Origin: Mucilaginibacter sp.
Lineage (GTDB): Bacteria; Bacteroidota; Bacteroidia; Sphingobacteriales; Sphingobacteriaceae
NCBI GenBank assembly: GCA_025352225.1
Contig: JANXTT010000087.1
Location: forward strand, 1-37,736
Reading direction: 5' to 3'
DNA: 37,736 bases
Shown: positions 25,895-33,868 of the stretch, piece after piece
Layout: each line of letters opens with the position of its first letter
How positions within the stretch are numbered: position 1 is the stretch's first letter
Notes under the pieces: generated by a model
Seen by the model: the letters and a program-made list of their open reading frames with translations, nothing else
What the model was told of the DNA's origin: nothing
Databases searched by the model: none
Translations under genes and position numbers: made by a program

Positions 25895-25927
25895 ACCCCG
25901 GTATTATGCGGTTTTAACCCTCACCCC
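25895..25927. promoter_or_regulatory. ACCCC/ACCCT direct repeat upstream of GH5 (candidate HTCS site)
   Basis: ACCCC at 25895 and ACCCT at 25917 lie 22 bp apart, followed by another CACCCC at 25922. The arrangement, with a TTTTA run before the second repeat, recalls the 39-bp element between the other GH5 and GH35 genes (TACCCC repeats 23 bp apart). It sits about 50-80 bp upstream of the GH5 ATG. The resemblance is partial and needs one-base gaps. Confidence 0.4.
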
Positions 25928-25973
25928 ACGGTGTAATAAGTGAGACATTCGCCCATAATTAAAACCAATTTTT

Positions 25974-27233
25974 ATGATGAAGACCTTAAATTATTTTTCA
26001 GGCATTTTGGCAATATTGATATTGACAAGATGTACTAAGCAAGAAGTTGCTAGCCCAAGCGTTGATTCTTCTATTTCCGTCAGTCAAAATGCTAACTCCT
26101 ATGCAACTCAAAGCGGATTGTATCCAAGTTACAATACTTCGCCACTCCCACCTGATCAATCCGGAGTTTCAAACACTGCAGTTCAAGTAGCGGCAAATAT
26201 TCGCATTGGGTGGAATATTGGTAATAGCCTTGAGGCCTCTGGAAGCGAAACCGGGTGGGGCAATCCTCAAGTTTCAAAAGCACTTATTGACCTCACGAAA
26301 AGGAGTGGCTTTAATGCCATCCGTATTCCTTGTTCATGGAATCAGTATATGGCTAACAGCAGCACCGCACAGCTTCAGCAAGCTTGGCTCAGTCGCGTAA
26401 AGCAAGTGGTGCAGTATTGTATTGACAATGGCATGTATGTTATATTAGATATTCACTGGGATGGTGGGTGGTTAGAAAATAATTGCACCACAGCCCAACA
26501 GAGCTCAGTTAACGCAAAGCAAAAAGCATTTTGGGAACAAATTGCTACCTACATGCGTAATTATGATGAACATTTACTTTTTGCTAGTGCAAACGAACCC
26601 AACGTATCAGATGCCACGCAGATGAGCGTTCTGTTGTCTTACCATCAAACTTTTATTAATGCGGTTAGATCAACCGGCGGACGTAATAGTTACAGAGTTC
26701 TGGTTGTTCAGGGTCCATCGACAGATATTACAACAACAAACAACCTAATGAATACACTTCCTACCGATCCAACGCGCAACCGCATGATGGTGGAAGTACA
26801 CTACTATTCACCATATAATTTCTGTTTAATGACTCAAGATGCAAGTTGGGGTAATATGTTTTTTTATTGGGGTTCGGGATACCACTCCACCACCGATCCT
26901 TCTCACAATGCTACCTATGGCGAAGAGTCGGAGCTTAATGCATCCTTTCAATCTATGAAATCAAAGTTTGTTGATAAGGGCATACCAGTAGTATTGGGAG
27001 AATTTGCTGCAATACGCCGGTTGACGCTTACTGGAAATAATTTATCGCTCCATCTTGCTTCCAGGGCCTATTTCTTAAAGTACGTAACTCATCAGGCAAG
27101 GTTAAACGGCATGCTTCCTTTTTATTGGGACGCTGGGTCTATTGGCGATAAAGGAACCGGGATTTTTAATAGAAACACGAATACGGTATCCGATCAACAG
27201 GCATTAACCAGCCTTATACAAGGCGCGCAATAA
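25974..27233 (+). CDS. GH5 glycanase lipoprotein (cellulase-superfamily)
   Basis: A 419-aa lipoprotein. The signal peptide ends in ILTRC with the lipidated Cys at residue 20, followed by a Ser/Thr/Asn/Pro-rich linker (about 22-70). A GH5 (beta/alpha)8 barrel (about 72-415) follows. The barrel shows GWNIGNSLEA, NAIRIPCSW, VILDIHWDGGW, the acid/base E208 in SANEPN, the HYYSPYNF strand-6 motif, and nucleophile E343 in VLGEFAA. It would cleave a beta-1,4-linked glycan (glucan, mannan or xyloglucan); the subfamily cannot be fixed by eye. It lies directly downstream of HTCS 1 with its own leader and candidate operator, so it is probably induced by that regulator. A clear terminator follows. Confidence 0.92.
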   Translation: MMKTLNYFSGILAILILTRCTKQEVASPSVDSSISVSQNANSYATQSGLYPSYNTSPLPPDQSGVSNTAVQVAANIRIGWNIGNSLEASGSETGWGNPQVSKALIDLTKRSGFNAIRIPCSWNQYMANSSTAQLQQAWLSRVKQVVQYCIDNGMYVILDIHWDGGWLENNCTTAQQSSVNAKQKAFWEQIATYMRNYDEHLLFASANEPNVSDATQMSVLLSYHQTFINAVRSTGGRNSYRVLVVQGPSTDITTTNNLMNTLPTDPTRNRMMVEVHYYSPYNFCLMTQDASWGNMFFYWGSGYHSTTDPSHNATYGEESELNASFQSMKSKFVDKGIPVVLGEFAAIRRLTLTGNNLSLHLASRAYFLKYVTHQARLNGMLPFYWDAGSIGDKGTGIFNRNTNTVSDQQALTSLIQGAQ

Positions 27234-27257
27234 AATCAATCATTTTCATTTTCACAA

Positions 27258-27305
27258 CTGCGGATCATATTAGCTTACATAGTATGATCCGTAGCTTTAT
27301 TTTAT
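27258..27305 (+). terminator. Rho-independent terminator of GH5 gene
   Basis: CTGCGGATCATA, a 13-nt loop, then TATGATCCGTAG (12-bp stem with one G-U pair), followed by the T-rich run CTTTATTTTAT. It lies 25 bp after the GH5 stop. Confidence 0.8.
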
Positions 27306-27725
27306 CTGTATTTTCTGATGACCGTGAAAAAACGACTGAATCAGGCGAATGGATTTAATTTATTTTCGTCATATTAAATTACTATCTTAATTGCTGACAA
27401 TCAATAAGATATGGCAGTTTTCAAGAATCACAAAATAAACATCAAATACATCTTAGGGTTCATTCCCTAAGCCCGATATCAAATTGTCACTAACCACCAA
27501 GATCGACCATTACGCCAAGGTATTACACAGGAGAAAGATATTTTATTTGCTGCTTAGGGCATTTTGGACAACGAGAAATTCAGCCAGCGAACATTGGAAG
27601 ATACCTTCAACGATGCTATATTCAAGATGCTTTTCAATCTTGAGAGGAGGAAAGTGTACGACGAAGTTCCATTTCGGACATTAATCCAATTTTTAAATTA
27701 TTTAGCTTTTTTTACAAAAGCGCTG
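27306..27725. other. Gene-poor region with possible decayed coding relic
   Basis: No intact gene is found in these 420 bp between the convergent GH5 and HTCS 2 genes. On the plus strand, one frame from 27471 reads about 28 codons, hits a TAG at 27555, and continues through DNEKFSQRTLEDTF and NLERRKVYDEVPF toward the HTCS 2 end. The amino-acid make-up of this part looks protein-like, but there is no ATG start and no family match that I recognise. It may be a fragment left by a lost gene or mobile element, or chance. Confidence 0.3.
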
Positions 27726-30700
27726 CTAAGTGTTTTTTATAACATTCCTACTAACATTGTAATTGTTATGAAAAGGCTTGCGGTACTTTTTAATATAATC
27801 TGAAGGGTTTAACCCAAACAGCTTATTAAACTGCTCCCTAAAATATTTGAGATCGTTTATACCTACTTTATAGGCTGTTTCATATACTGTACTATCCGTA
27901 CTTAAGAATATTTCTGCAGCTTTTCTTAAACGAATAAAACGGATAAAACTACTGGCCGACTGGCCAGAAATAGATTTGATCCTTTTATATAAGTTAGAGT
28001 GACTCATGCCAATTTCTGCAGCGAGTGTTTTTATTGAAAACTCTGGGTCGTTTAAATGGTTTTCCACAATTTTTAAGCACTTTTCTAAAAACTCTTTGTA
28101 CTCCGGGGATATTTTAAGGTCATTTGGTTTTAGGGTAATTTCGTTGAAAAAATACTTTTGCAGGTTATTCTTGCTTTTAAGTATGCCTTTAACCCTGGCT
28201 ATGAGTATTTCTTTTTCAAAGGGCTTACTAATATAATCATCCGCACCTCCCTCAATGCCTTTTAGTTTTATTTCGGGAGATGTGCTTGCGGTTAACAGTA
28301 TTACCGGTATATGATTTAACGTATTGTCTTCCTTAACTCTACTACAAAGCTCAATCCCGCTTAGCCCTTGCATCATTACATCGCTTATCACAATATCCGG
28401 CACAAGTTGGTAAACCATGTTAAGGCCATCAGTGCCGTTATCCGCTTCAAAAACCTCAAACTCATCAATAAATATTTGTTTTAAATATTCGCGTATTTGT
28501 ACATTATCTTCAACAAGCAACATGGTTTTATTTTCAGAACTAAGCGGATCGGTATTTTTAGCAATTACCCGGTTAACATCTTTATTTGTTACCGTAAATT
28601 CTTCCTTATTTTCAATAAGTTCATCTAAAAAAACGGATGTTTCAGCAACATCTTCAAAAATAAAATGTGAACTCAAATGCTCTCTTCCTTTTAAAAGATG
28701 CACTATAAATGAGGTACCTTCATTTGATTTGCTTTTGTAACACACTTCGCCTTTATGGCTTTCAACAAATACCTTTACAAGGTAAAGCCCGATTCCAAAA
28801 CCGCCGGCTAATGGTGCTGTGTTTTGCACCTGGTAAAACTTGTTGAAAAGTTGTTCTCCAATAAATTCTGGTATCCCACAGCCAGTATCTTTTATCTCAA
28901 TGGTGAGATTAGTATCCGTATCGGTAATTGTACACGTTACTACGCCATGCTCAGGTGTAAATTTTAGTGCATTGGATATTAAATTAAATAAAGCTATCTC
29001 TATTTTCTCCCTGTCGGCAAATATCTCAATCGTTTCAGAAGTACTAAAAAAATCAAATTGAATATTTTTTGTACGTGCCTGATGATTAAAACATAAAAAA
29101 ACTTCCCTACATAAGCTTACAATATTGAGCTTTACAAGTTTAAGTTGATTAGTATCACTTTCGGCTTTTCTAAACAGTAAAAGTTGATCCACAAGACTAA
29201 GCAACCTACGCGCATTACGGTAAACAATACTCAAATTACCAGAATCGGCAGTTTTTTCTCCGGGCCCAAACAACATATCTTTAACCGGATTTATAATAAG
29301 GGTTAAAGGGGTTCGAAATTCATGCGAAATATTGGTAAAAAAAGAAATTTTCCGCTCATTAAGCTCTTTTTCCTTTTCAGCAGAGAGCTGTGCAATTTTG
29401 ATATCATATTTAAGCTTTGCCTGATTTGCCTTATAATGCATATAATAATAAATAATTATGCTCATTATAACTACATAAATTAAGTAAGCCCACCATGTTT
29501 TATACCAGGGTGGAAGGATCGCTATTTTAACTGATGCATAATCATCAAACCATATTCCATCCTGATTTGATGCTTTGACCTTAAATATATATGAACCCGG
29601 CTCCAGGTATCTATATGTTGCGTATTTTTGATTACCTACATAATTCCAGGTTTTATCAAGCCCCACAAGTTGATAGGCAAATTCGCTTTTTTCGGCATGC
29701 GTATAATTTAAGGCTACATATTGAAAAGAAAAAACTGATTGATCTGGTTTTAATTCGATCTGATCAGATTTATCAATCACCTGATTTAATATATTATCTT
29801 TTTGGCCTACCCCAACATCTTTCCCAAATAATTGCAGCCCTGTTATAATCACTTTGGGTTTATACACATCTTTTTTTATTTGATCCGGAAAAAATATATT
29901 ATATCCTTCCGTACCACCAAAGCAAATAAACTTATCTTTTGTGCTGTACATTACTGAATTGGGACTGAACTGCCCCGTTTGTAAGCCATTTGAGGTGTCG
30001 TAATTTACAATCTTACCAGTTTGGGTCTCTATTTTTGAAAGGCCTTTGTTATTGCTTACCCATATATTATTATTTTCATCGGGTTGTATGGCATTAATTG
30101 TATTATTGGCTAGTCCCTCTTTCTCAGAATACTGTTTTAGTTTTTTGGTATCTACATTATAGATGATCAATCCTTCACCTTCTGTGCCAATAAGCAATTT
30201 GTTACGATCATAAAACTTAAGTGCAAGGATAACATTACTTCTAAAAAATTTATCGATCTGAGCTTTCTTAAAAATCGGTATAAACGTATTTTTATTTTTA
30301 ATATAGCACATTAACCCTACACTGTTTACTCCTACATATAAATTACCTTTATTGTCTTCGCAAATCGTTCGAGCATTATTACTGCCAATGTTGCTGTTTA
30401 GCGTATTATAATTGGTAAAGGTGTTTTCGCCATTTCGTAGTACACTTATTCCACCGCCATTGGTGCCTATCCACAAGTCGTGAGCAGAATTTTCAAAAAT
30501 CATTCTTACATCATTATTACACAAACTTTTGGCATCATTCTCCTTATGCCAATAATGTATAAAACTATCGGTCTTTTTATCATACTTAAACAACCCATTT
30601 GCATAAGATCCAAACCAAAGGGTATTTGAGTGATCCATAAACGCGTACAATATGGCATTACTAACTAACGAACCCTTTTTGCCGTCGGCGTAATAGTGCT

Positions 30701-31898
30701 TTATTACTACACCATTTTTGTTTTTTTTATAAATGCCATCCCCATCAGTACCAAGCCATAAAAAGCCTTCGGCATCTATACACATGCCATAATATCTTAA
30801 AGAACTTGTTCCGTACGCATCGGTTAATTTATTTTCAAATTTCTTGAACTTTTCGGGTACATTACTAAGCATATATATCCCATCGCCATATGTACCCACC
30901 CAAATATTTTTGTCTTTATCCTGATAAAGTGATTGAATGGTTCGTTCCGTTATTGTAGTACCCTCATCTGACCGAACCGGTTCTATGGCTCTATCTTCGA
31001 TTGGAGATTTATTCGTTTTCTTCAAATCCAGTTTATATAGTCCACCATCCAATAAACCGATCATCAGGTTATTATTATCATCTTCTAACAAAGACGAAAA
31101 ATTATTACTTCTTAAATGATACTTCGATCCTTCAAAAACTTTAACTGTATTCCCATCGCGGTCATAAAAGGCTAAACCTTTGGTAGTGGCCACCCACACG
31201 TTATGATCGTGATCTTCATAAAGTAAATTTAAGTGGGTTTTGGGGATAAGTTCCAATGGCACCTCATAATTTATTTTTTTTATTATAATGCCATTCCTAA
31301 CATTATATACTCCTAAGATCCGTTCCTCGGTACCAATCCATAGCAATCCTTTGGAATCTTGAAATACCATATTTATCCACTTATTGGATAGAATAGGCAA
31401 GTTTTTTTTATAGTACCTTATTAATTGATGGGTTGATTTGTTGTAAGAAAAAATATTAGCATAGCAGGTAAACCATATTATACCATTACCGCCACCTGAG
31501 ATACTTGTTACGCTATTTAGGGCCCCGGTTTTATCTCCAGTAGGCTCAAACTTAATATACCGGTCTGTATTGGTATCAAATCTATATACGCCTCGCCGCG
31601 AAGATATCCAGATATCCCCTTGGGTATCTATATACAGAATATCTATAAAATTGCTTGGAAGACTATATGGGTTACTACTGTCGAATTTAAAAACTTTAAA
31701 ATTCACTCCATCAAAACGGTTGAGCCCGTCGGACGTAGCGAACCACATAAACCCTTTTTTATCTTGAATTATGTTATTAATAAAACCCGACGAAAGGCCG
31801 TCTTTTAAGGAGTACCGCAGTACTTTGTTTTTTATAGGAGATTGAGCATGCAAATAAACAGTAAAAAAAAGAAAGTAAAACGTTATCAATCTATTCAT
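27726..31898 (-). CDS. Hybrid two-component system regulator (HTCS) 2
   Basis: A 1390-aa HTCS with the same layout as HTCS 1. A signal peptide (MNRLITFYFLFFTVYLHAQ) is followed by a propeller-type periplasmic sensor (GFMWFATSDGLNRFDG, GDIWISSRRG, NNIWVSNNKG), a Y_Y_Y domain, and a TM helix (TWWAYLIYVVIMSIIIYYYM). HisKA with H859, HATPase_c (GFGIGLYLVKVF), a receiver with D1173 in ISDVMMQG and a C-terminal AraC HTH complete it. The ATG at 31898 gives the signal peptide; 15 upstream in-frame residues are rejected. The last 130 residues closely resemble those of HTCS 1 (shared QKYFFNEITL, RFIKLRKAA/RFIRLRKAA, KYFREQF and NPSDYIKKYRK), so the two may bind similar DNA. It is downstream of a GH5 gene on the same strand, separated by a strong terminator, so it is probably transcribed separately. 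Confidence 0.93.
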   Translation of the reverse strand: MNRLITFYFLFFTVYLHAQSPIKNKVLRYSLKDGLSSGFINNIIQDKKGFMWFATSDGLNRFDGVNFKVFKFDSSNPYSLPSNFIDILYIDTQGDIWISSRRGVYRFDTNTDRYIKFEPTGDKTGALNSVTSISGGGNGIIWFTCYANIFSYNKSTHQLIRYYKKNLPILSNKWINMVFQDSKGLLWIGTEERILGVYNVRNGIIIKKINYEVPLELIPKTHLNLLYEDHDHNVWVATTKGLAFYDRDGNTVKVFEGSKYHLRSNNFSSLLEDDNNNLMIGLLDGGLYKLDLKKTNKSPIEDRAIEPVRSDEGTTITERTIQSLYQDKDKNIWVGTYGDGIYMLSNVPEKFKKFENKLTDAYGTSSLRYYGMCIDAEGFLWLGTDGDGIYKKNKNGVVIKHYYADGKKGSLVSNAILYAFMDHSNTLWFGSYANGLFKYDKKTDSFIHYWHKENDAKSLCNNDVRMIFENSAHDLWIGTNGGGISVLRNGENTFTNYNTLNSNIGSNNARTICEDNKGNLYVGVNSVGLMCYIKNKNTFIPIFKKAQIDKFFRSNVILALKFYDRNKLLIGTEGEGLIIYNVDTKKLKQYSEKEGLANNTINAIQPDENNNIWVSNNKGLSKIETQTGKIVNYDTSNGLQTGQFSPNSVMYSTKDKFICFGGTEGYNIFFPDQIKKDVYKPKVIITGLQLFGKDVGVGQKDNILNQVIDKSDQIELKPDQSVFSFQYVALNYTHAEKSEFAYQLVGLDKTWNYVGNQKYATYRYLEPGSYIFKVKASNQDGIWFDDYASVKIAILPPWYKTWWAYLIYVVIMSIIIYYYMHYKANQAKLKYDIKIAQLSAEKEKELNERKISFFTNISHEFRTPLTLIINPVKDMLFGPGEKTADSGNLSIVYRNARRLLSLVDQLLLFRKAESDTNQLKLVKLNIVSLCREVFLCFNHQARTKNIQFDFFSTSETIEIFADREKIEIALFNLISNALKFTPEHGVVTCTITDTDTNLTIEIKDTGCGIPEFIGEQLFNKFYQVQNTAPLAGGFGIGLYLVKVFVESHKGEVCYKSKSNEGTSFIVHLLKGREHLSSHFIFEDVAETSVFLDELIENKEEFTVTNKDVNRVIAKNTDPLSSENKTMLLVEDNVQIREYLKQIFIDEFEVFEADNGTDGLNMVYQLVPDIVISDVMMQGLSGIELCSRVKEDNTLNHIPVILLTASTSPEIKLKGIEGGADDYISKPFEKEILIARVKGILKSKNNLQKYFFNEITLKPNDLKISPEYKEFLEKCLKIVENHLNDPEFSIKTLAAEIGMSHSNLYKRIKSISGQSASSFIRFIRLRKAAEIFLSTDSTVYETAYKVGINDLKYFREQFNKLFGLNPSDYIKKYRKPFHNNYNVSRNVIKNT

Positions 31899-31993
31899 AT
31901 AAGCTATAAATACATTCACCTTTCGGCTCTTTATAAAAAACAAAACATCAGGTAAATCTGATTTTAATTGGTCTATAAAGTTACCATAAATCC

Positions 31994-32018
31994 GCTTAAA
32001 AAACTAATTTTTTTAAGC
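31994..32018 (-). promoter_or_regulatory. Hairpin in HTCS 2 leader
   Basis: GCTTAAAAAA, a 5-nt loop, then TTTTTTAAGC: perfect 10-bp arms about 96 bp upstream of the HTCS 2 ATG. It could be a second terminator for the upstream GH5 transcript or a leader structure. A run of A/T pairs weakens the case for a stable stem. Confidence 0.35.
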
Positions 32019-32100
32019 CAAAAGGCCAGAGAGTTACCGGTAAATAATAGTAATAGAACAAATCAATGATGCGATTTAAATACTGTTAATCATTGGTCAA

Positions 32101-32142
32101 AAAAATTAATGCCGGTATTGTTAGTTACCGGCATTAATTTTT
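32101..32142. terminator. 17-bp-stem terminator downstream of GH5 (minus strand)
   Basis: AAAAATTAATGCCGGTA, an 8-nt loop, then TACCGGCATTAATTTTT: a perfect 17-bp stem with a GC-rich top and an A/T base that gives a U-tract on the minus strand. It begins 50 bp after the GH5 stop and separates it from HTCS 2. Confidence 0.85.
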
Positions 32143-32191
32143 CATTTGGTTATAAAAGGCTAAATTAAGATCCCTTAAGTATTATTACGCA

Positions 32192-33232
32192 CTACAGTCC
32201 CCAACCATAACGGATTCTTACCAATCCCGAATTATTTGTCGTTGATAAGGTTATATTGTTGCCGCTACCACCACGTCTTTGTATACTATAGGTATCATTA
32301 TCTCTTAATCCTGGCCAATAAACGCTTGAAACTCTGTCGTTACGAAATACATTTGTTGCCCCTACAATATACGCTACTTCGTTATCATTTTGTGAACCGG
32401 TATAATTTTTCCCCGTAGTCATACTGGCACCAAATTCAGTACAAACGGTACGCCACTCGTAGCTACCCATTTGTGATCGCCAGGCTTGCTCCCAACCTGA
32501 AGTACTATTATTCCCCCAGAACGCGTAATTATGTACAGCAAGCAAGCAATTTGTAAAACGGCCATCAGCACCTACTCCTTTAACATCTTGAGCATATCCG
32601 GTGCCTGGCAATATAATTCGCCATCTGGGTATACTAGGGTACCGTGACAAAAACTCGGCATAGATAGATGTTAATTGTGATAATGAATAACCGTGTGGCT
32701 CATTAAATACTTCGAAGTATACATTGTTGTTTCCGCCATATTTATTAACAACGGCTTGCCACATGTTCCAAAACTGGGTTACATCATCTATCTTACCATC
32801 TTTTGACGATGCAGCCTCCCAACATCCTAAAATCACTTTCATATTTTTACTGGTTGCCCTATCAATGGCGCCAGTGTATGACCCCCACCATGATTGTAGT
32901 ACACTAGGTGGGTTTATAGGAAGCCGAACAGTATTAATTCCTGACATATTATTTTGAAATCCAGATAATATCGCGTCAGCTTTTGCCGAAACAGTTGAAT
33001 AACTATCAGATGCTGAAAGACCTGAAGGAATTACCCACCCATCAACAAAATTGTCTCTGGCATCTGCCCAGTTTACTCCTGCTATGCCACCTGCGCCAAC
33101 AGCTAAAGGAGACGTAAAATTCTTTTCGGATATTGCATAATTAGGTGCAGTTTGAGATTTTTGATCTTTAGTACAACCAGGTAGCAAATAGCTCAGGCTA
33201 CATAATGATAAAATTAAAATTCGGTTTTTCAT
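32192..33232 (-). CDS. GH5-like glycanase lipoprotein
   Basis: A 346-aa lipoprotein. The lipobox LLPGC puts the lipidated Cys at residue 20, followed by TKDQKSQ; the CTK start after cleavage matches the other GH5 in the window. The catalytic barrel (about 45-345) shows GINTVRLPINPPSV, NMKVILGCWEA, acid/base E178 in EVFNEPHGYS, the LAVHNYAFWG strand and nucleophile E266 in VCTEFGAS, consistent with GH5/clan GH-A. It differs strongly from the GH5 at 25974, so it is a different subfamily rather than a recent duplicate. It shares a divergent regulatory region with the GH35 gene and sits upstream of HTCS 2. The substrate is a beta-linked plant or microbial glycan, not further resolved. Confidence 0.87.
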   Translation of the reverse strand: MKNRILILSLCSLSYLLPGCTKDQKSQTAPNYAISEKNFTSPLAVGAGGIAGVNWADARDNFVDGWVIPSGLSASDSYSTVSAKADAILSGFQNNMSGINTVRLPINPPSVLQSWWGSYTGAIDRATSKNMKVILGCWEAASSKDGKIDDVTQFWNMWQAVVNKYGGNNNVYFEVFNEPHGYSLSQLTSIYAEFLSRYPSIPRWRIILPGTGYAQDVKGVGADGRFTNCLLAVHNYAFWGNNSTSGWEQAWRSQMGSYEWRTVCTEFGASMTTGKNYTGSQNDNEVAYIVGATNVFRNDRVSSVYWPGLRDNDTYSIQRRGGSGNNITLSTTNNSGLVRIRYGWGL

Positions 33233-33498
33233 TTTTTAGGTTTTTAATGGTTAATTGGTTAATAATTGCGGAGATCGGCTCTCCATTCGTGTTGTTTTAA
33301 GATCTTACCTCCTTTTTAATTTTAAAACAGCAACCGCTCTAAATCAAACATTATTTTAGCTTCTCCTAAAATTACACTTGATTTTCGCGAGCGGTACTGT
33401 AGCTTTGTTAAATTATTTACTAGCATCCTACCTCAACTCCATTATTTGTAGTATTGATATGATGGAACAATGCGAATGTCGTTTATTTGGACAATGGG

Positions 33499-33537
33499 AA
33501 TGAGGGGTAAACTCTTATTTAAGTTGGGGGTATTTCA
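33499..33537 (-). promoter_or_regulatory. 39-bp HTCS-type operator candidate, copy 1 (facing GH5)
   Basis: On the minus strand it reads T-G-AAATACCCCC-AA-CTTAAATAAGA-G-TTTACCCC-T-CATT. It matches copy 2 at 34 of 39 positions and has the same orientation relative to its gene. Its near edge is 266 bp from the GH5 ATG. TACCCC half-sites are 23 bp apart, about two helical turns, around the core CTTAAATAAG. I infer that it is bound by an AraC-type HTCS, most likely HTCS 2. Confidence 0.7.
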
Positions 33538-33713
33538 CCAATTATTATTGACATAAGTTGAAGGCATACATTGACCAGAACAATTTGTTAGAAATCACTA
33601 TATCTACGTGTTGTGCGATTAAAAGCCAAAGCATATTTTAAATGATTTAACGGTTTGTTATTGATATCTATATTATAAATAGGTTATGGCGGTTAGTTTA
33701 TAGGCCTTTTTGA

Positions 33714-33752
33714 TCAAATACCCCCGTCTTAAATAAGATTTTACCCCCCATT
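33714..33752 (+). promoter_or_regulatory. 39-bp HTCS-type operator candidate, copy 2 (facing GH35)
   Basis: On the plus strand it reads T-C-AAATACCCCC-GT-CTTAAATAAGA-T-TTTACCCC-C-CATT. It is the inverted partner of copy 1, with differences only at positions 2, 13, 14, 26 and 35 of 39. It ends 116 bp upstream of the GH35 ATG, a usual distance for an activator site. Confidence 0.72.
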
Positions 33753-33868
33753 ATTCTGTTTAATTACTTTCAAATTAGCGGCTCAAATATTCAGGTATTA
33801 CACTTTCTGGTTTTAAATTAAACTAGTGGCTAATAATACCTTAAACCCCAATCCGCCATTTATAAATT

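Larger units (their letters stand above)
31899..32191. other. Intergenic leader between GH5 and HTCS 2
   Basis: 293 bp without a gene, carrying two hairpins (listed separately): a terminator near the GH5 end and an A/T-stemmed hairpin nearer HTCS 2. The HTCS 2 promoter must lie between about 31899 and 32100. No copy of the 39-bp CCCC element is present here. Confidence 0.5.
33233..33868. other. Divergent regulatory region, GH5 / GH35
   Basis: 636 bp with no credible ORF between oppositely transcribed GH5 and GH35 genes. It carries two oppositely oriented copies of a 39-bp element (33499-33537 and 33714-33752). The remainder is AT-rich, and no other strong structure was seen apart from a short GGAGA/TCTCC inverted repeat near 33271. 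Confidence 0.75.

Noticed and set aside
27564..27803. 79-codon plus-strand frame as an intact gene
   Set aside because: It starts with TTG, has an in-frame stop just upstream and overlaps the end of HTCS 2; listed only as a possible relic.
31899..31943. Upstream start for HTCS 2
   Set aside because: It adds 15 residues ahead of an otherwise canonical signal peptide starting at the ATG at 31898.
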